Position numbers and translations under genes: made by a program. This document shows positions 23,672-34,600 of a stretch of DNA of 64,000 nucleotides, piece after piece. The notes beneath the pieces were generated by a model. That model was not told where the DNA came from and did no database searches. It was given only the letters and a program-made list of their open reading frames with translations. Source of the DNA: Tretioscincus oriximinensis (lineage: Eukaryota; Chordata; Lepidosauria; Squamata; Gymnophthalmidae); contig JAJVDF010000016.1 in the NCBI GenBank assembly GCA_022410635.1, positions 1,234,704 to 1,298,703 on the forward strand. Direction: 5' to 3'. Position 1 is the first letter of the stretch. Each line of letters begins with the position of its first letter.

Positions 23672-24305
23672 AATTTGAAACCTACGCACAACTGTGCTCA
23701 ACAATAATTTTAAGCTTCTCCTGTTCTACCTTATCAGTATAGGAAGCTGCAGAATGGATACGGAGTACAGATTGTTGTGTACTTTTTTGCCCAGATGTTC
23801 AAACAATTTTAAAAAGTTTGTTTTTTATTATTCTTTGAATAACTTATTCTAAGGTTCCTTTTGTATCTCATAACCTTAAAAAAATTGCAATTCCTGAAGA
23901 CTTTTTACAGCAGTTTTTTTCTGAGGAAGGAAGTTGCAACTAGAATATTACTAGTTACATGATAAATCTTCTTGTCTATCTTAGATCGTATGTGTGAGTA
24001 GACCCTNTGTTTCGGAGCGGGGTTAAATTCTGAACAGCCAAAAAACCCTACTTGAATACTTGAATTGGTTCACGACTGCTGAACAGTTGCTAGTTGTCTG
24101 ATAGAGCTGGAAAGGTATTTTTATGAAAGAAGAAATTCAGCATTATCAGTTTACACTGTGAAGTTTGCCTGCAGTTCAAGACAAATATTAATAATGTTTG
24201 GTATTTTAAAGTTACTTATGGGACTCTTCTTTTCCCTGACCTTTTTCCATTGCAAAATCTATGCATCAACTGTGATTACTAATAAAAAAGTTTGGTTGTT
24301 TATAA
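23672..24305 (+). other. MDN1: MDN1 3' UTR
   Basis: AT-rich stretch after the stop with no coding signal, ending just past the first good plus-strand poly(A) signal. N at 24006. The end is inferred. Confidence 0.6.
24281..24286 (+). terminator. Poly(A) signal of MDN1 (AATAAA)
   Basis: AATAAA followed by a TTTGGTTGTTT GU-rich element about 8-20 bases downstream, as expected at a cleavage site. About 610 nt after the MDN1 stop. Confidence 0.65.
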
Positions 24306-24635
24306 TTATGGTGTCAATTATTTGACAGAGAAACCCGTAAACAGAGGCTGATTCAACATGGTAGCTTATCTTATACCTCTTTTTGTTATCAGTTGTACCC
24401 AAAATAATTGTAGATCTCTAAGCATTAATGGCAGGGAAGACCAGAAGCAAAAATAACATTTTTAATGCTCATCTGTTCCACTAATATGTTTATTTTCAAG
24501 AATAGTATTTCCCAAAACAGAACCAAGTGTGGGGTTGGAGTGACTAGTGTGTTGGAGTGGGATCAAAGAACCTAGATTAAGGGTGAAGACACACAACAAA
24601 AATATACAGAAATTATACAGAAAAAATATTCCTCA

Positions 24636-24930
24636 GATAGCTCAGTCGCTTAGGAATTCATCTCTCGCCTGGGAGATGGGGTTTTGAAGCCTTGTGTGGG
24701 ACATGGGGAGGGGTGAGCACCTTCCACTAGCCTCTAACTCTAGCCAACCCAGCTATTAAAAAGCATGAATTGCAAGAAATTGCAACTGACTGCAAGTAGA
24801 TACATGGGAACCACCATAGCCTGGTGGGGAAGATAGAATGTGAGCCTTTGGGCAAAATACCCTTGTAAGCCGCTTTGAGTCCCTTTGAAAGGTGAGAAAA
24901 GAGGGGTATAAGAACCAAGTTCTTCTCTGC
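24636..24930 (+). mobile_element. SINE family B, near full-length
   Basis: Begins ATAGCTCAGTCGCTTAGGAA, has the B-box region GGGTTTTGAAGCC and ends GAGGGGTATAAGAACCAAGT. The best plus-strand reference copy of this family. Confidence 0.8.
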
Positions 24931-25743
24931 GCAATGTTCCTCTTCGGGCCACATGTGTTAATGGAGGTTTTGCTATCCTTTGCTATGCATCCATAGGAGA
25001 TCTGCAAGTAGAAGAGGAATCTCCAATTGCAGATCTTTCCCGTCTGCATAGTGAAGGGTAGCAAACCTCCATAGGAAACTTCCTGCAGCTCCCTCGCGAT
25101 GATACGAGCAGTGCAAGAAACTAGCCAGCAGGGTTGCAGAATTGGAGCTGGCCAGGCATGCACAGATAATTTATTCGCAGATCTTCTCGTTAGTGTGCGA
25201 CAGCTTCATGCATCTTCTAGAGAAGATATATCCCATTCCTCTCCTTTTTTTGTATCAAAATCAACGGTCGCTAATTGGCTGAGGATTTATCACCCTTTTC
25301 TCTCTCCATGTGCATCTCCCTTAATTATGATTCGTGATATGAAGAGGTCCAGGGGGCGCTGTTCAAATGCTAGCAAGGACTAATCATATTTTACCCACAG
25401 GGGGGAAAAACTGGGATAAGTCTAGGAGTGCGTATTCTANGCTACAAAGGATATAAAGTGCACAGACCACAACAGGGAATCTTTTTCAGTGCTGTTTTAG
25501 AAAGGTCTGCCAGAAACTGCATCGTCAAAAAGAAGGCTGCACCCGAGGGTGTGGATGGGTCTGCCCCATTCCATCAGAAATCTATTCCAGCATGGGATGG
25601 GTTGCTAATTCCAGGACACAGGGTCCCATTTAGGCAGAAAGAGCCTAAATAGTTCAGGATTGAAATGGCTATTCAGGCACAGAAAGAAGTTGGAAATGGA
25701 AAGGAGAATTTTATGTTCCTTACCTTGAATTGTTTTGAAAATT

Positions 25744-25862
25744 TNATAGAAATAGCCGTGTTTGTCCAGTAGAAAGTCCAGCAAAGGGGCCATTAGCACT
25801 TTGAGACTCACAGGAGAAAAGTGGGTGGCATAAGCTTTCGTAGATACGTCTACTTCTTCAGA
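25744..25862 (-). repeat. Dispersed repeat family C, minus copy
   Basis: Minus strand reads CATCTGAAGAAGTAGACG, CTACGAAAGCTTATGCCACC, CTTTGCTGGACTTTCTACTG, ATAGAAATAGCCGTG (as complement). One of the longest copies; N at 25745. Confidence 0.75.
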
Positions 25863-26149
25863 TGTTTGGAAAATGTAATTAATATGTGTGTCATGTCTGC
25901 AAGAATCTAAAGTCAAAACATTATAAATCATTTTTACAGCAAAATACCCCATGGCAGTAGTTGTATCTTGTACAAAAATAAAGATTAAACTTCTACAAAT
26001 ACTACTCAAATCCACCCTTTTAGGAAAAATATTTTTCATCAGAAATAATACTTTTATATTCATTACAATCTTGTATAAAATACTATTCAGTTCTTCCATT
26101 TAAAATGAACAGTCAGGTTTTGTTTTAGATTTTTTTTCTCCTCTTCCCC

Positions 26150-26720
26150 TCCATAAAGTCTCCCTACTTCCTCTACTTAATTCTGCAATCTAAGGGATTA
26201 CATGTGGAACATTAATCTTAATTTTGCTACATCACTCTTCATTCTACCTAACATATAATTCTTTGCTACTAACCATTTTTGTTTNTATTATATTTTTTCT
26301 GTATATTTTCTGGATTACTGATTATATAATTTGATATTTCTACTGCTAGTACTTCCATTATATACTTGTACAACCTTTGCATCATCCATTTTGTATTCTC
26401 TTTCCAGCCACCCACTAAAACAGTCTGAGCACATGTTGTTCTCTTGTCCACTAAATTATTTAACCATACCGATAGTTGTACAATTGGTACGTGTTCTATT
26501 CCTCTATGTAAGGTTACCATTTTACTTAGTAATATCATCCCCAAATTATGCATAGTTTTTATCTCTGCTCCCACACTCTTCCAATATTCCCGTACCTTTT
26601 CACATTGCCATATCATATGTACAAATACTTATCTCTGCTGGCATCCATGCCAAAGTAAACCTGCTACATTAGGAAAGGAAATCATTGTGTTGTGGTCTAT
26701 GCCATTTATGTAAGATCTTC
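26150..26720 (-). mobile_element. L1-like LINE ORF2 C-terminal fragment
   Basis: The minus frame 26616-26269 reads MIWQCEKVREYWKSVGAEI ... GGWKENTKW, preceded by WHGCQQR in a shifted frame. This is the C-terminal region of an L1 ORF2, also present with stops at 61570-62640. Confidence 0.7.
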
Positions 26721-27085
26721 CTTTAGTATTTTTCATTCGATTGTTTGTCTTAATTCTCTTTAAACATCTATGGCACTCTTATGATAATGGTCATACGTGT
26801 ATGATAATCCACATACACATATGATAATTCCTCAAATGCATATGGAAAATCCTCAGACACATATGATGTAGTGGGGGATTTGGAGAATGCTAATCCTAGC
26901 CCATTTTTAATGTCAATTCTGCTGGTTAAACCATTAAATCCTACCCATTTTGCATCCTTTCTGTAGTAAACTGTTAAGCCCCACCCATTTTTATGTCACA
27001 TCTGCCAGCAAAACTATTAAGCCCTGTCCGTTTTTTACGTCACTCCTGGCCCTTGAAGTAACATCACATTCCAAAAATTCTGTCT

Positions 27086-28374
27086 TGTGAATTTCCATGT
27101 TCCATGTAGCTCATTCTTAGTGGATTTCCATCTAGCACACTTAAAATTTTCTTCCCAGTCCAATTTGGATTTTGCAGCATTAAAGGACCAGAATTGTGCA
27201 AAGCATCGTATATTGATCATCTAAGGACATTCTGGCCACATATTAATATTTTCAACTATCTACACCTTTGCAGGAGATAGTGAATATCCATGCTTTATTG
27301 TGGAATATAGTGGAATAAATAAACATCAGCCCTGTCCACATGGAGCCTTATTGTGGGCAACATCTCGGGACAGAACTTGGCCATCCACATGCCAGTATAA
27401 ACTACACTAGCATGCGGAAGGCAGGGTCCTATTCCCAGGTATAGCCCATGGTAAGGCTCCGTGTGGCAGGGTTTATTCCACTATATCAGCAGTTCTCAAC
27501 CTGTGGGTCGCGACCCCGGTGGGGGTCCAACGATCAAAANACAGGGGTCACCTAAAGCCATGTTTCGGATGGCTTTAGCCGCTGAGCCAGGGAGGACACT
27601 CCTGGTTTAGCGCTGGCCGTGGCGATCTATCAAACGTGATCGCGGCCCACATGCCCACACTCAACGTGGGGGCCGCAGCCTCGGTGCCGGCGCTGATGGT
27701 TTCGGTGGCTCTGGGCAGCGGGCTGATCCTTGTGCTCCGCAGGCTGATGAGCAGGAGCCACCAAAATTGGGGTCACCGCAATATGAGAAACTGTATTGCG
27801 GGGTCACGGCACTAGAAAGGTTGAGAACCACTGCACTATATAATATTCCACACAGTCCTCAAAATGCTGCATTGTAGCATGTAAGTGGTGTGTGGATCAG
27901 GTTTTAGTCATACTAATATGTTAGTGTGTTGTGTTTGGGGCACATAAAAAGCCATAAACCAGGTGAATCCAATGAGCANAGATTCTGCAGATGGCTCCAA
28001 GGCCCTGTCCAGACGGAGGCTTAACGTGGCCAACAGAGCTTGGCCCATGTACTTACACTAGCATGTGGGTGGCAGGCTCCTATTCCGAGGTATAGCCCAC
28101 GATAAGGCTCCATGTGGACAGGGCTGGTGTTTATTTACTCCACTATATTCCANAATAAAGCGTGGATATTCACTATCTCCTGCAAAGGTGTAGATGGTCA
28201 AAAATATTAACATGCGGCCAGANTGTCCTTAGATGATCAATTACACGACGCTTTGCAAAATTCTGATCCTTTAATGCTGCCAAACCCAAATTAAAGTGGG
28301 AAGAAAATGTTAAGTGTGCTGGATGGAAATCCACAGATGCTAAGAATGAGCTGCATGGAACATGGAAATTCACA
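27086..28374. repeat. Large inverted repeat (about 272-280 bp arms) upstream of LYRM2
   Basis: Left arm 27086-27358 is matched by the reverse complement of right arm 28095-28374 at high but imperfect identity. Shared blocks include TGTGAATTTCCATGTTCCATG, CACCTTTGCAGGAGATAGTG and CCCTGTCCACATGGAGCC. The spacer contains a direct repeat of part of the right arm (27408-27486 versus 28057-28149) and the SPIN-like element. The right arm ends about 190 bp before the LYRM2 start codon. Confidence 0.85.
27487..27833 (+). mobile_element. SPIN-like nonautonomous hAT element with perfect 8-bp TSD
   Basis: Left end CAGCAGTTCTCAACCTGTGG with GTCGCGACCCC, right end GGTTGAGAACCACTG preceded by GCGGGGTCACGGCA. 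Flanked by CACTATAT at 27479-27486 and 27834-27841, an exact 8-bp duplication with the hAT-typical central TA. No transposase frame. SPIN elements are known in several tetrapod lineages with patchy distribution attributed to horizontal transfer. Confidence 0.88.
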
Positions 28375-28439
28375 AGGCCCAAACCCTGCTCCCTCCCATA
28401 GATAGGGCTCCCCCCTCCCCCTCCCCTTATTTTGCCCCT

Positions 28440-28625
28440 CCCCATACGGCTGCAAGCAAGGAAGGTTCTTTTTCCCGGGCCTTAGCGCTGCCTGTCCTGA
28501 AGGGGGCGCCAACCAGCCGCGGCCGCAGCGGAATCCTAGGGGGACGAGGCGTGTGGCGGGGATGATGGCGACCTCCAGGCTGCCCCCGACGGCCCTCACT
28601 TTGAAACAGGTAAGAGCGGGAGAGC
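28440..28625 (+). promoter_or_regulatory. LYRM2: LYRM2 CpG-rich promoter and 5' UTR
   Basis: Abrupt rise in G+C and CpG (GCCGCGGCCGCAGCGG, GGGGGCGCC) around the start codon, with no TATA box seen. Typical CpG-island housekeeping promoter. The gap at 28633 hides its 3' side. The transcription start is not fixed. Confidence 0.6.
28562..28609 (+). CDS. LYRM2: LYRM2 exon 1 (coding part)
   Basis: MMATSRLPPTALTLKQ followed by donor gtaaga; 16 codons, phase 0. The upstream GTG frame is open but lacks an ATG. Confidence 0.93.
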
Positions 28626-31600
28626 GGCGGCGNNNNNNNNNNNNNNNNNNNNNNNNNNNNNNNNNNNNNNNNNNNNNNNNNNNNNNNNNNNNNNNNNNNN
28701 NNNNNNNNNNNNNNNNNNNNNNNNNNNNNNNNNNNNNNNNNNNNNNNNNNNNNNNNNNNNNNNNNAGAGAGGAAGGCGATTGCGAGTCCATTTCAGAGGA
28801 ACGTCCAGCCAAGGGGCTGGTGGCCCTTAAAGAGACAGCAGAAAAGGAGGCGGGAAGAGCTCCCGCTTCTTCAGGTGCTCCAGTCTACGAAAGCTCANNT
28901 TAGTCTCTNCANTGCTGCTGGACCCTTTGCTGGACTGTCCCTGGGCAGCTTTACTTGGCAGGCGCGCAGGCAGAAATCCACCAGGTTCTGCCCTCCCGCC
29001 CTTGTCACTGTAGCCCCACAGGGTTGGGGGGGAGCAGCTCTGAAGGGGGGCTGGGCAGGGGGGGAGACGCGTCCCTTGGTTCTTCCCCATAAAAAAGAGA
29101 CAATTTCAGCAGGTGCTGCAGGCTTGATAAGCTGCAATTACTAACATTTCCTCTTTTACACACCCATTGCAGCTGTCGCTCGCCTGTGCAGATTTTTGTT
29201 GCTTTTTACAGGCACCTCCATCGGGACCACCGGTGCTTAATAAATTTAAAATCTCGAATTGGTGGAATATCTCTTGGGAATTAAAGCTCTACCTGTGCTA
29301 TTAATGCAACCACCACAGGGCCCAGAAGCAGAGAAAGCAAAGAGAAAGCAGAGCATACAGGCCAGTATAGATATGAAAATAAATGCATACATATGCACAC
29401 ATGCACGCACATACACACACCTTAAGTGAATTTCTAGAATTTTTAAGAAAATTGGTATATCTGGAGGGCAGAATTGCCTCTCTGGCCTTCTCTGAATTAC
29501 CAAGCTTGGCTTGAGCAGCGTCCTGCAGCCTGTCAAAATCTTAAGACAAAAATTCTCTGGNTTCAGTCTCTATGAAGAGATGTGGCTCCCCCGTCACATA
29601 GAGCCTTAATTTGTAGGGCCTTAATTTTCTCTTCCTAAGTTGATCTTCCCTGAGATAAGCAACATAACCTTTTTGTACATAGGGGTAAACAGCCCAATGN
29701 CACCTTTATACTAGTGGGGTTTCTGTATTTCTCCAACATGAAATGGATTCTGGGGTTCCGATGGGTAGTTCTGGGAAAGTGCTAGGAATCACGAGGAAGG
29801 GAATAAAAAAGCTAAGACTTAAAAGGATCAGTTGTGCCTCTTGATTACGGTTGGCACAAAAAAAGGGTCATTTTTTCACAAGAAGTTGCAGGCATTATAA
29901 GCTGAATGCTTCTCTTTTCCACACCCATTAAAGGTGCTAAACTGAACTGATTTTTTGTGGTAATCCTATTGTTTAGAAATTATCCGTAGTATGCCCATGG
30001 TGGAGAAAAATACAACAGATTCTACGAAACTGTTTCCGCCTGCCGCCCCGCATGCTATCCACTTAGGAATCTGTCTCTCGCCTGGGAGATGGGGTTTCGA
30101 AGCCCTGTGTTGGAAGTGGGGAGGGGTGAGCACCTTCCACTAGCCTGTAGCTATAGCCAACCCAGCTATTNGAAAGCAGAAATTGCAACTGACTGCAACT
30201 AGATAAATGGGAACCACCACAGCCTGGTGGGGAAGATAGAATGGAAGCCTTCGGGCAAAATATATCCTTGTAAGCCGTTTTGAGTCCCTTTGAAAGGTAG
30301 GAAAAGCGGGGTATAAGAACCAAGTTCTTCTTTTTCTTCTTCCACTCCTTGCTCCCCTGTCNCTGCCTGCCCCTTGCTCACTCAACCACCCACCCTGACA
30401 CTTGTTTGCCAGCCACATTGACCCACTCCACACTCACCACTTTATGTAGCTTCTCACTTTCCCCATCCCTTACGTACCCACCCCGACTTCCTATTGCTTA
30501 TTACTGCACATTCACTACCAGATTTACCTATCTTCCTCTTAACCTAGTTCTCTGTGGCTGCTGTAGCAATGGATATACTGCTGCTTCTCCTTCAGTTTTA
30601 GTCATCTCCTGCAGTAGCTCTTATGCTCCATCCCACATGCTTTAGTCTGCTGTTGATCCTCGCTGGTGCTGGTCATCAACCGACACAGCACTGATTGGAT
30701 TATAAACAGTATGTTGTCTAAAACATGTAGCCTAAGCCTTTTATTGTGATAGAAATTGTTAGGCCACTCATTTGGATTATTGTGGACACTTCTAGCCAAC
30801 ATATCTCAAAAAAGGATGTTTAGGAACTGGATAAAACTGAAAAGTTTGTTTGCAGTGTCTAGATCTATTTGACTTTGATTATCAGTATTTAAAATTTGAA
30901 GTTTATAAAACTGTACATGATGGGGGAAATGCAAATAGGGAGAAATTGTTTACTGCTTAACCGTACAACCTAGAGGTCACCATATGGAAACCGAGGGGCA
31001 GAAGAGCTGGGCCAACAAGGAGATGTTTTTCCCCTAGTCAGTGGGTCACTGGTCTATGGAATTTATTACCAGAGGGGGTGGTAACAGTAATTAATCTAAT
31101 TAGTTTTAAGAAAGGGGAACAAGTGCAATATAGTAGAATTAATGCCTAGGTAAAGCCTCTGGGTTTGAACAATAGCCGGATGTCTCTAAATACCATTTTC
31201 AGAAAACCAAGAGCAGGAAGGTTCCTCTTGTCTTCTTTCTGAAATTGCCCAGAAGCAAAGGGAGGGTCACTGTATGAGATGGATGCTGGCTGAGATAGGC
31301 TGTGACTTGATCCTGCAAGACATCTCTTACGTTCTTACCTTTAAAAAGAAAGGAAAAAAATGCCCAAATCTTGGCTTCCAAATCCCAAGAGACTTAAACA
31401 TTCATTTCTCAAATAGTGCAACAAACTAGCTGCTATCCCATAGTTTATGCGGCCTCTTTTCTACAAGGGGCGATTCAACAATTCCTTTTTTTTTCTTTGC
31501 TTCTTGTGAAGAGCTGGTTTGACCATAAGTCTACTCTATCTTACATTTTATTTTGCCACAAACAGCACGAAAATTAACAAGAATTAAATGTGTAAAATGT

Positions 31601-34600
31601 ATGAAAGAGAAATTATATATTTGTTCAATATGGGCACATTTCAAGTAAAATGGATCTATTGTGAGTGTTGCAACAAAATTATTTATTTATTTGTACTTGT
31701 ATCCCGCCCTATACCCGAAGGTCTCAGGGCGGCCAACCATAGGGCTCCGCACATAGCTTTTGTTNCTTTCTCCACAATAGACACCCTGTGGAGTAGGTGG
31801 GGCTGAGAGAGTTCAAAGAACTGTGATTGACCCAAGATCACCCAGCTGGTTTTCACAGAGGAGTGGGGAATCGAACGGGGAGATTACCAGGTACGAATCC
31901 AACACTCTAAACACTACACCAAACTGGCAAATAATGTGACAACATTATTGCATCAAGTAGTTTGTTCTCTAAGTGGGTAGGGAAGGAGAATATTTACTTC
32001 AGATATGCATGTACGTAAGCACGTAAAGGAAGAACTGAAATGTTAAAATATTTGTGAGGATGTAAATGATATAGTATGCATNATCAATGCACGGTTTTTT
32101 TTCATACAATATCTGGTCTCATTTATTTATGAGAAACATTTTGGGAATGTTTAACATTAATGTGAATATTCATATTTGCAAGTAATNAAAGATACAGAAT
32201 CCGGTAGTTTCAGCCCCCTGCTAAAACCAGGTACAATACTGCCAGGGCAGAGAGGTCTAATTATTCATAGATAATAAAATCCATAAAATAATTTAGCTTA
32301 TTTTGGCAGCAAGTCTAAACAGCTTTAGGTTGCCTAGAAATCCCATCTGATTCTGAAATGAGGCAAAATGCAGAAGTTCGTTGGAATAATGTTTGAATCA
32401 AGATAATGTTTTCATGTGGGAGTTTTATGTGTTATATGCCTGGAAATTAATTGGCTTTTGAAGAGCTTTTTCCAAATAGGGTTAACCAATAGACTTCGGT
32501 TAAAAGCATCCCAAATAGCTGAGGTTAATCTCTCCATATGAACTGATCCTGCAGAGAGACAGATAAGGACTGTGCTGTTGAGATGTTGTTACTAAAGTTA
32601 CAGCCTTGAGGCAAAACAGAAGAAGATGTGCCAATGCATTGAATTTACAATCCCTTCCATCTTCTCACGTCCACATGAAAGCATTCTGTCTTAGCTAAAT
32701 TATCAGTCTTGGTGCTTTGCAGTTCTTGAGGAGGCAGCAAGTGCTCCAGTTGTACCGAAAAATTCTGCAGGCCATTCGCCGGGTGCCAAACGAAGCTGAC
32801 CGCCATTATCTAAGAGACTGGGCAAGAGAAGAATTTAAAAGAAATAAAAATGCTACACAGGAGGTAAGGAATAGTCTTCAGCAAATCAATAAATTTGATG
32901 ATAGCATATCATGGTTGAGGGGTCTCCAGATAAATGACTTTTGCAAGTTTTAAACAACCACATTGTGATTAGAAAATACCAATTTGGGGGAAATATTATA
33001 AGTTCATTCTGTCAATTACATGCCATATGCACANTAAATTGAACAAATTGAAACTGAAACCAGACTGAAGTGCTGTGTGTCTCCACNTCCCAGGTCCATG
33101 AAGTGAGTAGGCATCCTGTCCTNGATGGGGTTGGATTGCCCTATAAGGGACGGGTGCAAAATCTGGGGGCGCTTCTAACACTTGAAGATTAGGTGGAGGC
33201 AGTAGCCAGGAGCGCCTACTTCCAGCTATGCCTGGTCTGCCAGTTACGGCCCCTTGTGGATGGGGATGATCTGGCCGCAGTGATCCACGCTCTGGTAACT
33301 TCCAGGTTGGACTATTGTAATGCGCTGTATTTGGGGCTGCCCTTGAAAACGCTTCTGAAGTTGCAGCTTGGGCAGAACGCAATAGACTAGCAGCTAGACT
33401 GCTGGCCGGGTTCAACTGGCCGGACGCGCTGGTCCTGAAAGAACTGCACTGGCTGCCAATTTGCTACCGAGCCCAATTCAAGGTATCAACTCCCACCTAT
33501 AAAGCCTTACATAACTTGGCCCTCAAATATCTAAAGGAACGCCTTCTCCCATATGAGCCTGCTTGTGCCCCAAGATCTGCAGGGGAGGCCCTCCTCACTG
33601 TACCACCACCCTCAGTGGCAGTGAAGGTGGTGACGCAGAATAGGGCCTTCTCTGTGGCAACCCCATGGCTACGAATGGTCTCCCCCTCAAGGTGTGTCAA
33701 TCACCATCTCTGTGCACTTTCAGAAAACGCTTGAAAACGCACCTCTTTGGCCTGGCCCTTGGCTGAGAAAACTACTGTCTCTTCCCTGTTTTTAGATATG
33801 GCTGTTCTTAATGTGTTAATTATGATTTTATTGTTAACCGCCCTGAGACCTACGGGTATAAGACAGTATAAAAATGTAAATAAATAAATAATTAAATACA
33901 CAGATAAATGATCAACAAACAATAGTAACAAAAACTGAAATGATGAAATTAAGAGCAAATAACATTAATTCTATTAATGATTATTTTTTACCAAATTACC
34001 AAATCATAACAAGAGAGACTGGTGGAAATTTTGGGAAATTATAAATAATTTCAAGTAATGAGATTAGAAAATCTTTTCAACCATAGGGATTTATGTAATG
34101 GAAAACCAAAAATCTAACACACCAATGGGAAAAATTAAAAAATTGAAAGGTAATGGAGGGGCAGAAAGGTTTTATAAAAAGGAATAAATTTGTCAACCAA
34201 ATCATGGAACAAATGGTTAAGATTTGGGAAAGTACAAGGAGCAATAAAAATAATAGACAAAAATAACTGAGAATGAAAACCTTGAACAGATAATTTAGCT
34301 CACCATGTAGTCTGGTTCACATTTATTTATTACTTTTTCCTTCCTTCCTTCCCTCCCTCCTTACTTACTTTACTCTTACACACACACACATACCACCCAT
34401 ACCCAAAGGGCTCAGGGCAGCCAACAATAAAAACAGTTCAAAATTAACATTTTAAAACAGTAACAAACATGTGCCATAACATTTCATCCTGCTGTTGGTA
34501 TGGATGTGGAAGACAAGGAAGTTGTTTATATTTGTTGTAGGAATGTGAAGAAGTATAGAAATTTGGAATATAATAGGATATAATGCAAAATGGATATAGT

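Larger units (their letters stand above)
24306..28439. other. MDN1-LYRM2 intergenic region
   Basis: Filled mostly by a SINE B copy, a family C copy, an antisense L1 fragment and a large inverted repeat with a SPIN-like insertion (listed separately). About 25100-25650 is a stretch of mixed composition with no recognised class. No gene seen. Confidence 0.6.

Noticed and set aside
25605..26099. 164-codon minus-strand frame
   Set aside because: Runs across a family C repeat and random sequence with N; no domain.
28553..28903. Open frame continuing LYRM2 exon 1 through the N gap
   Set aside because: Openness is produced by N; exon 1 ends at the gtaaga donor at 28610.
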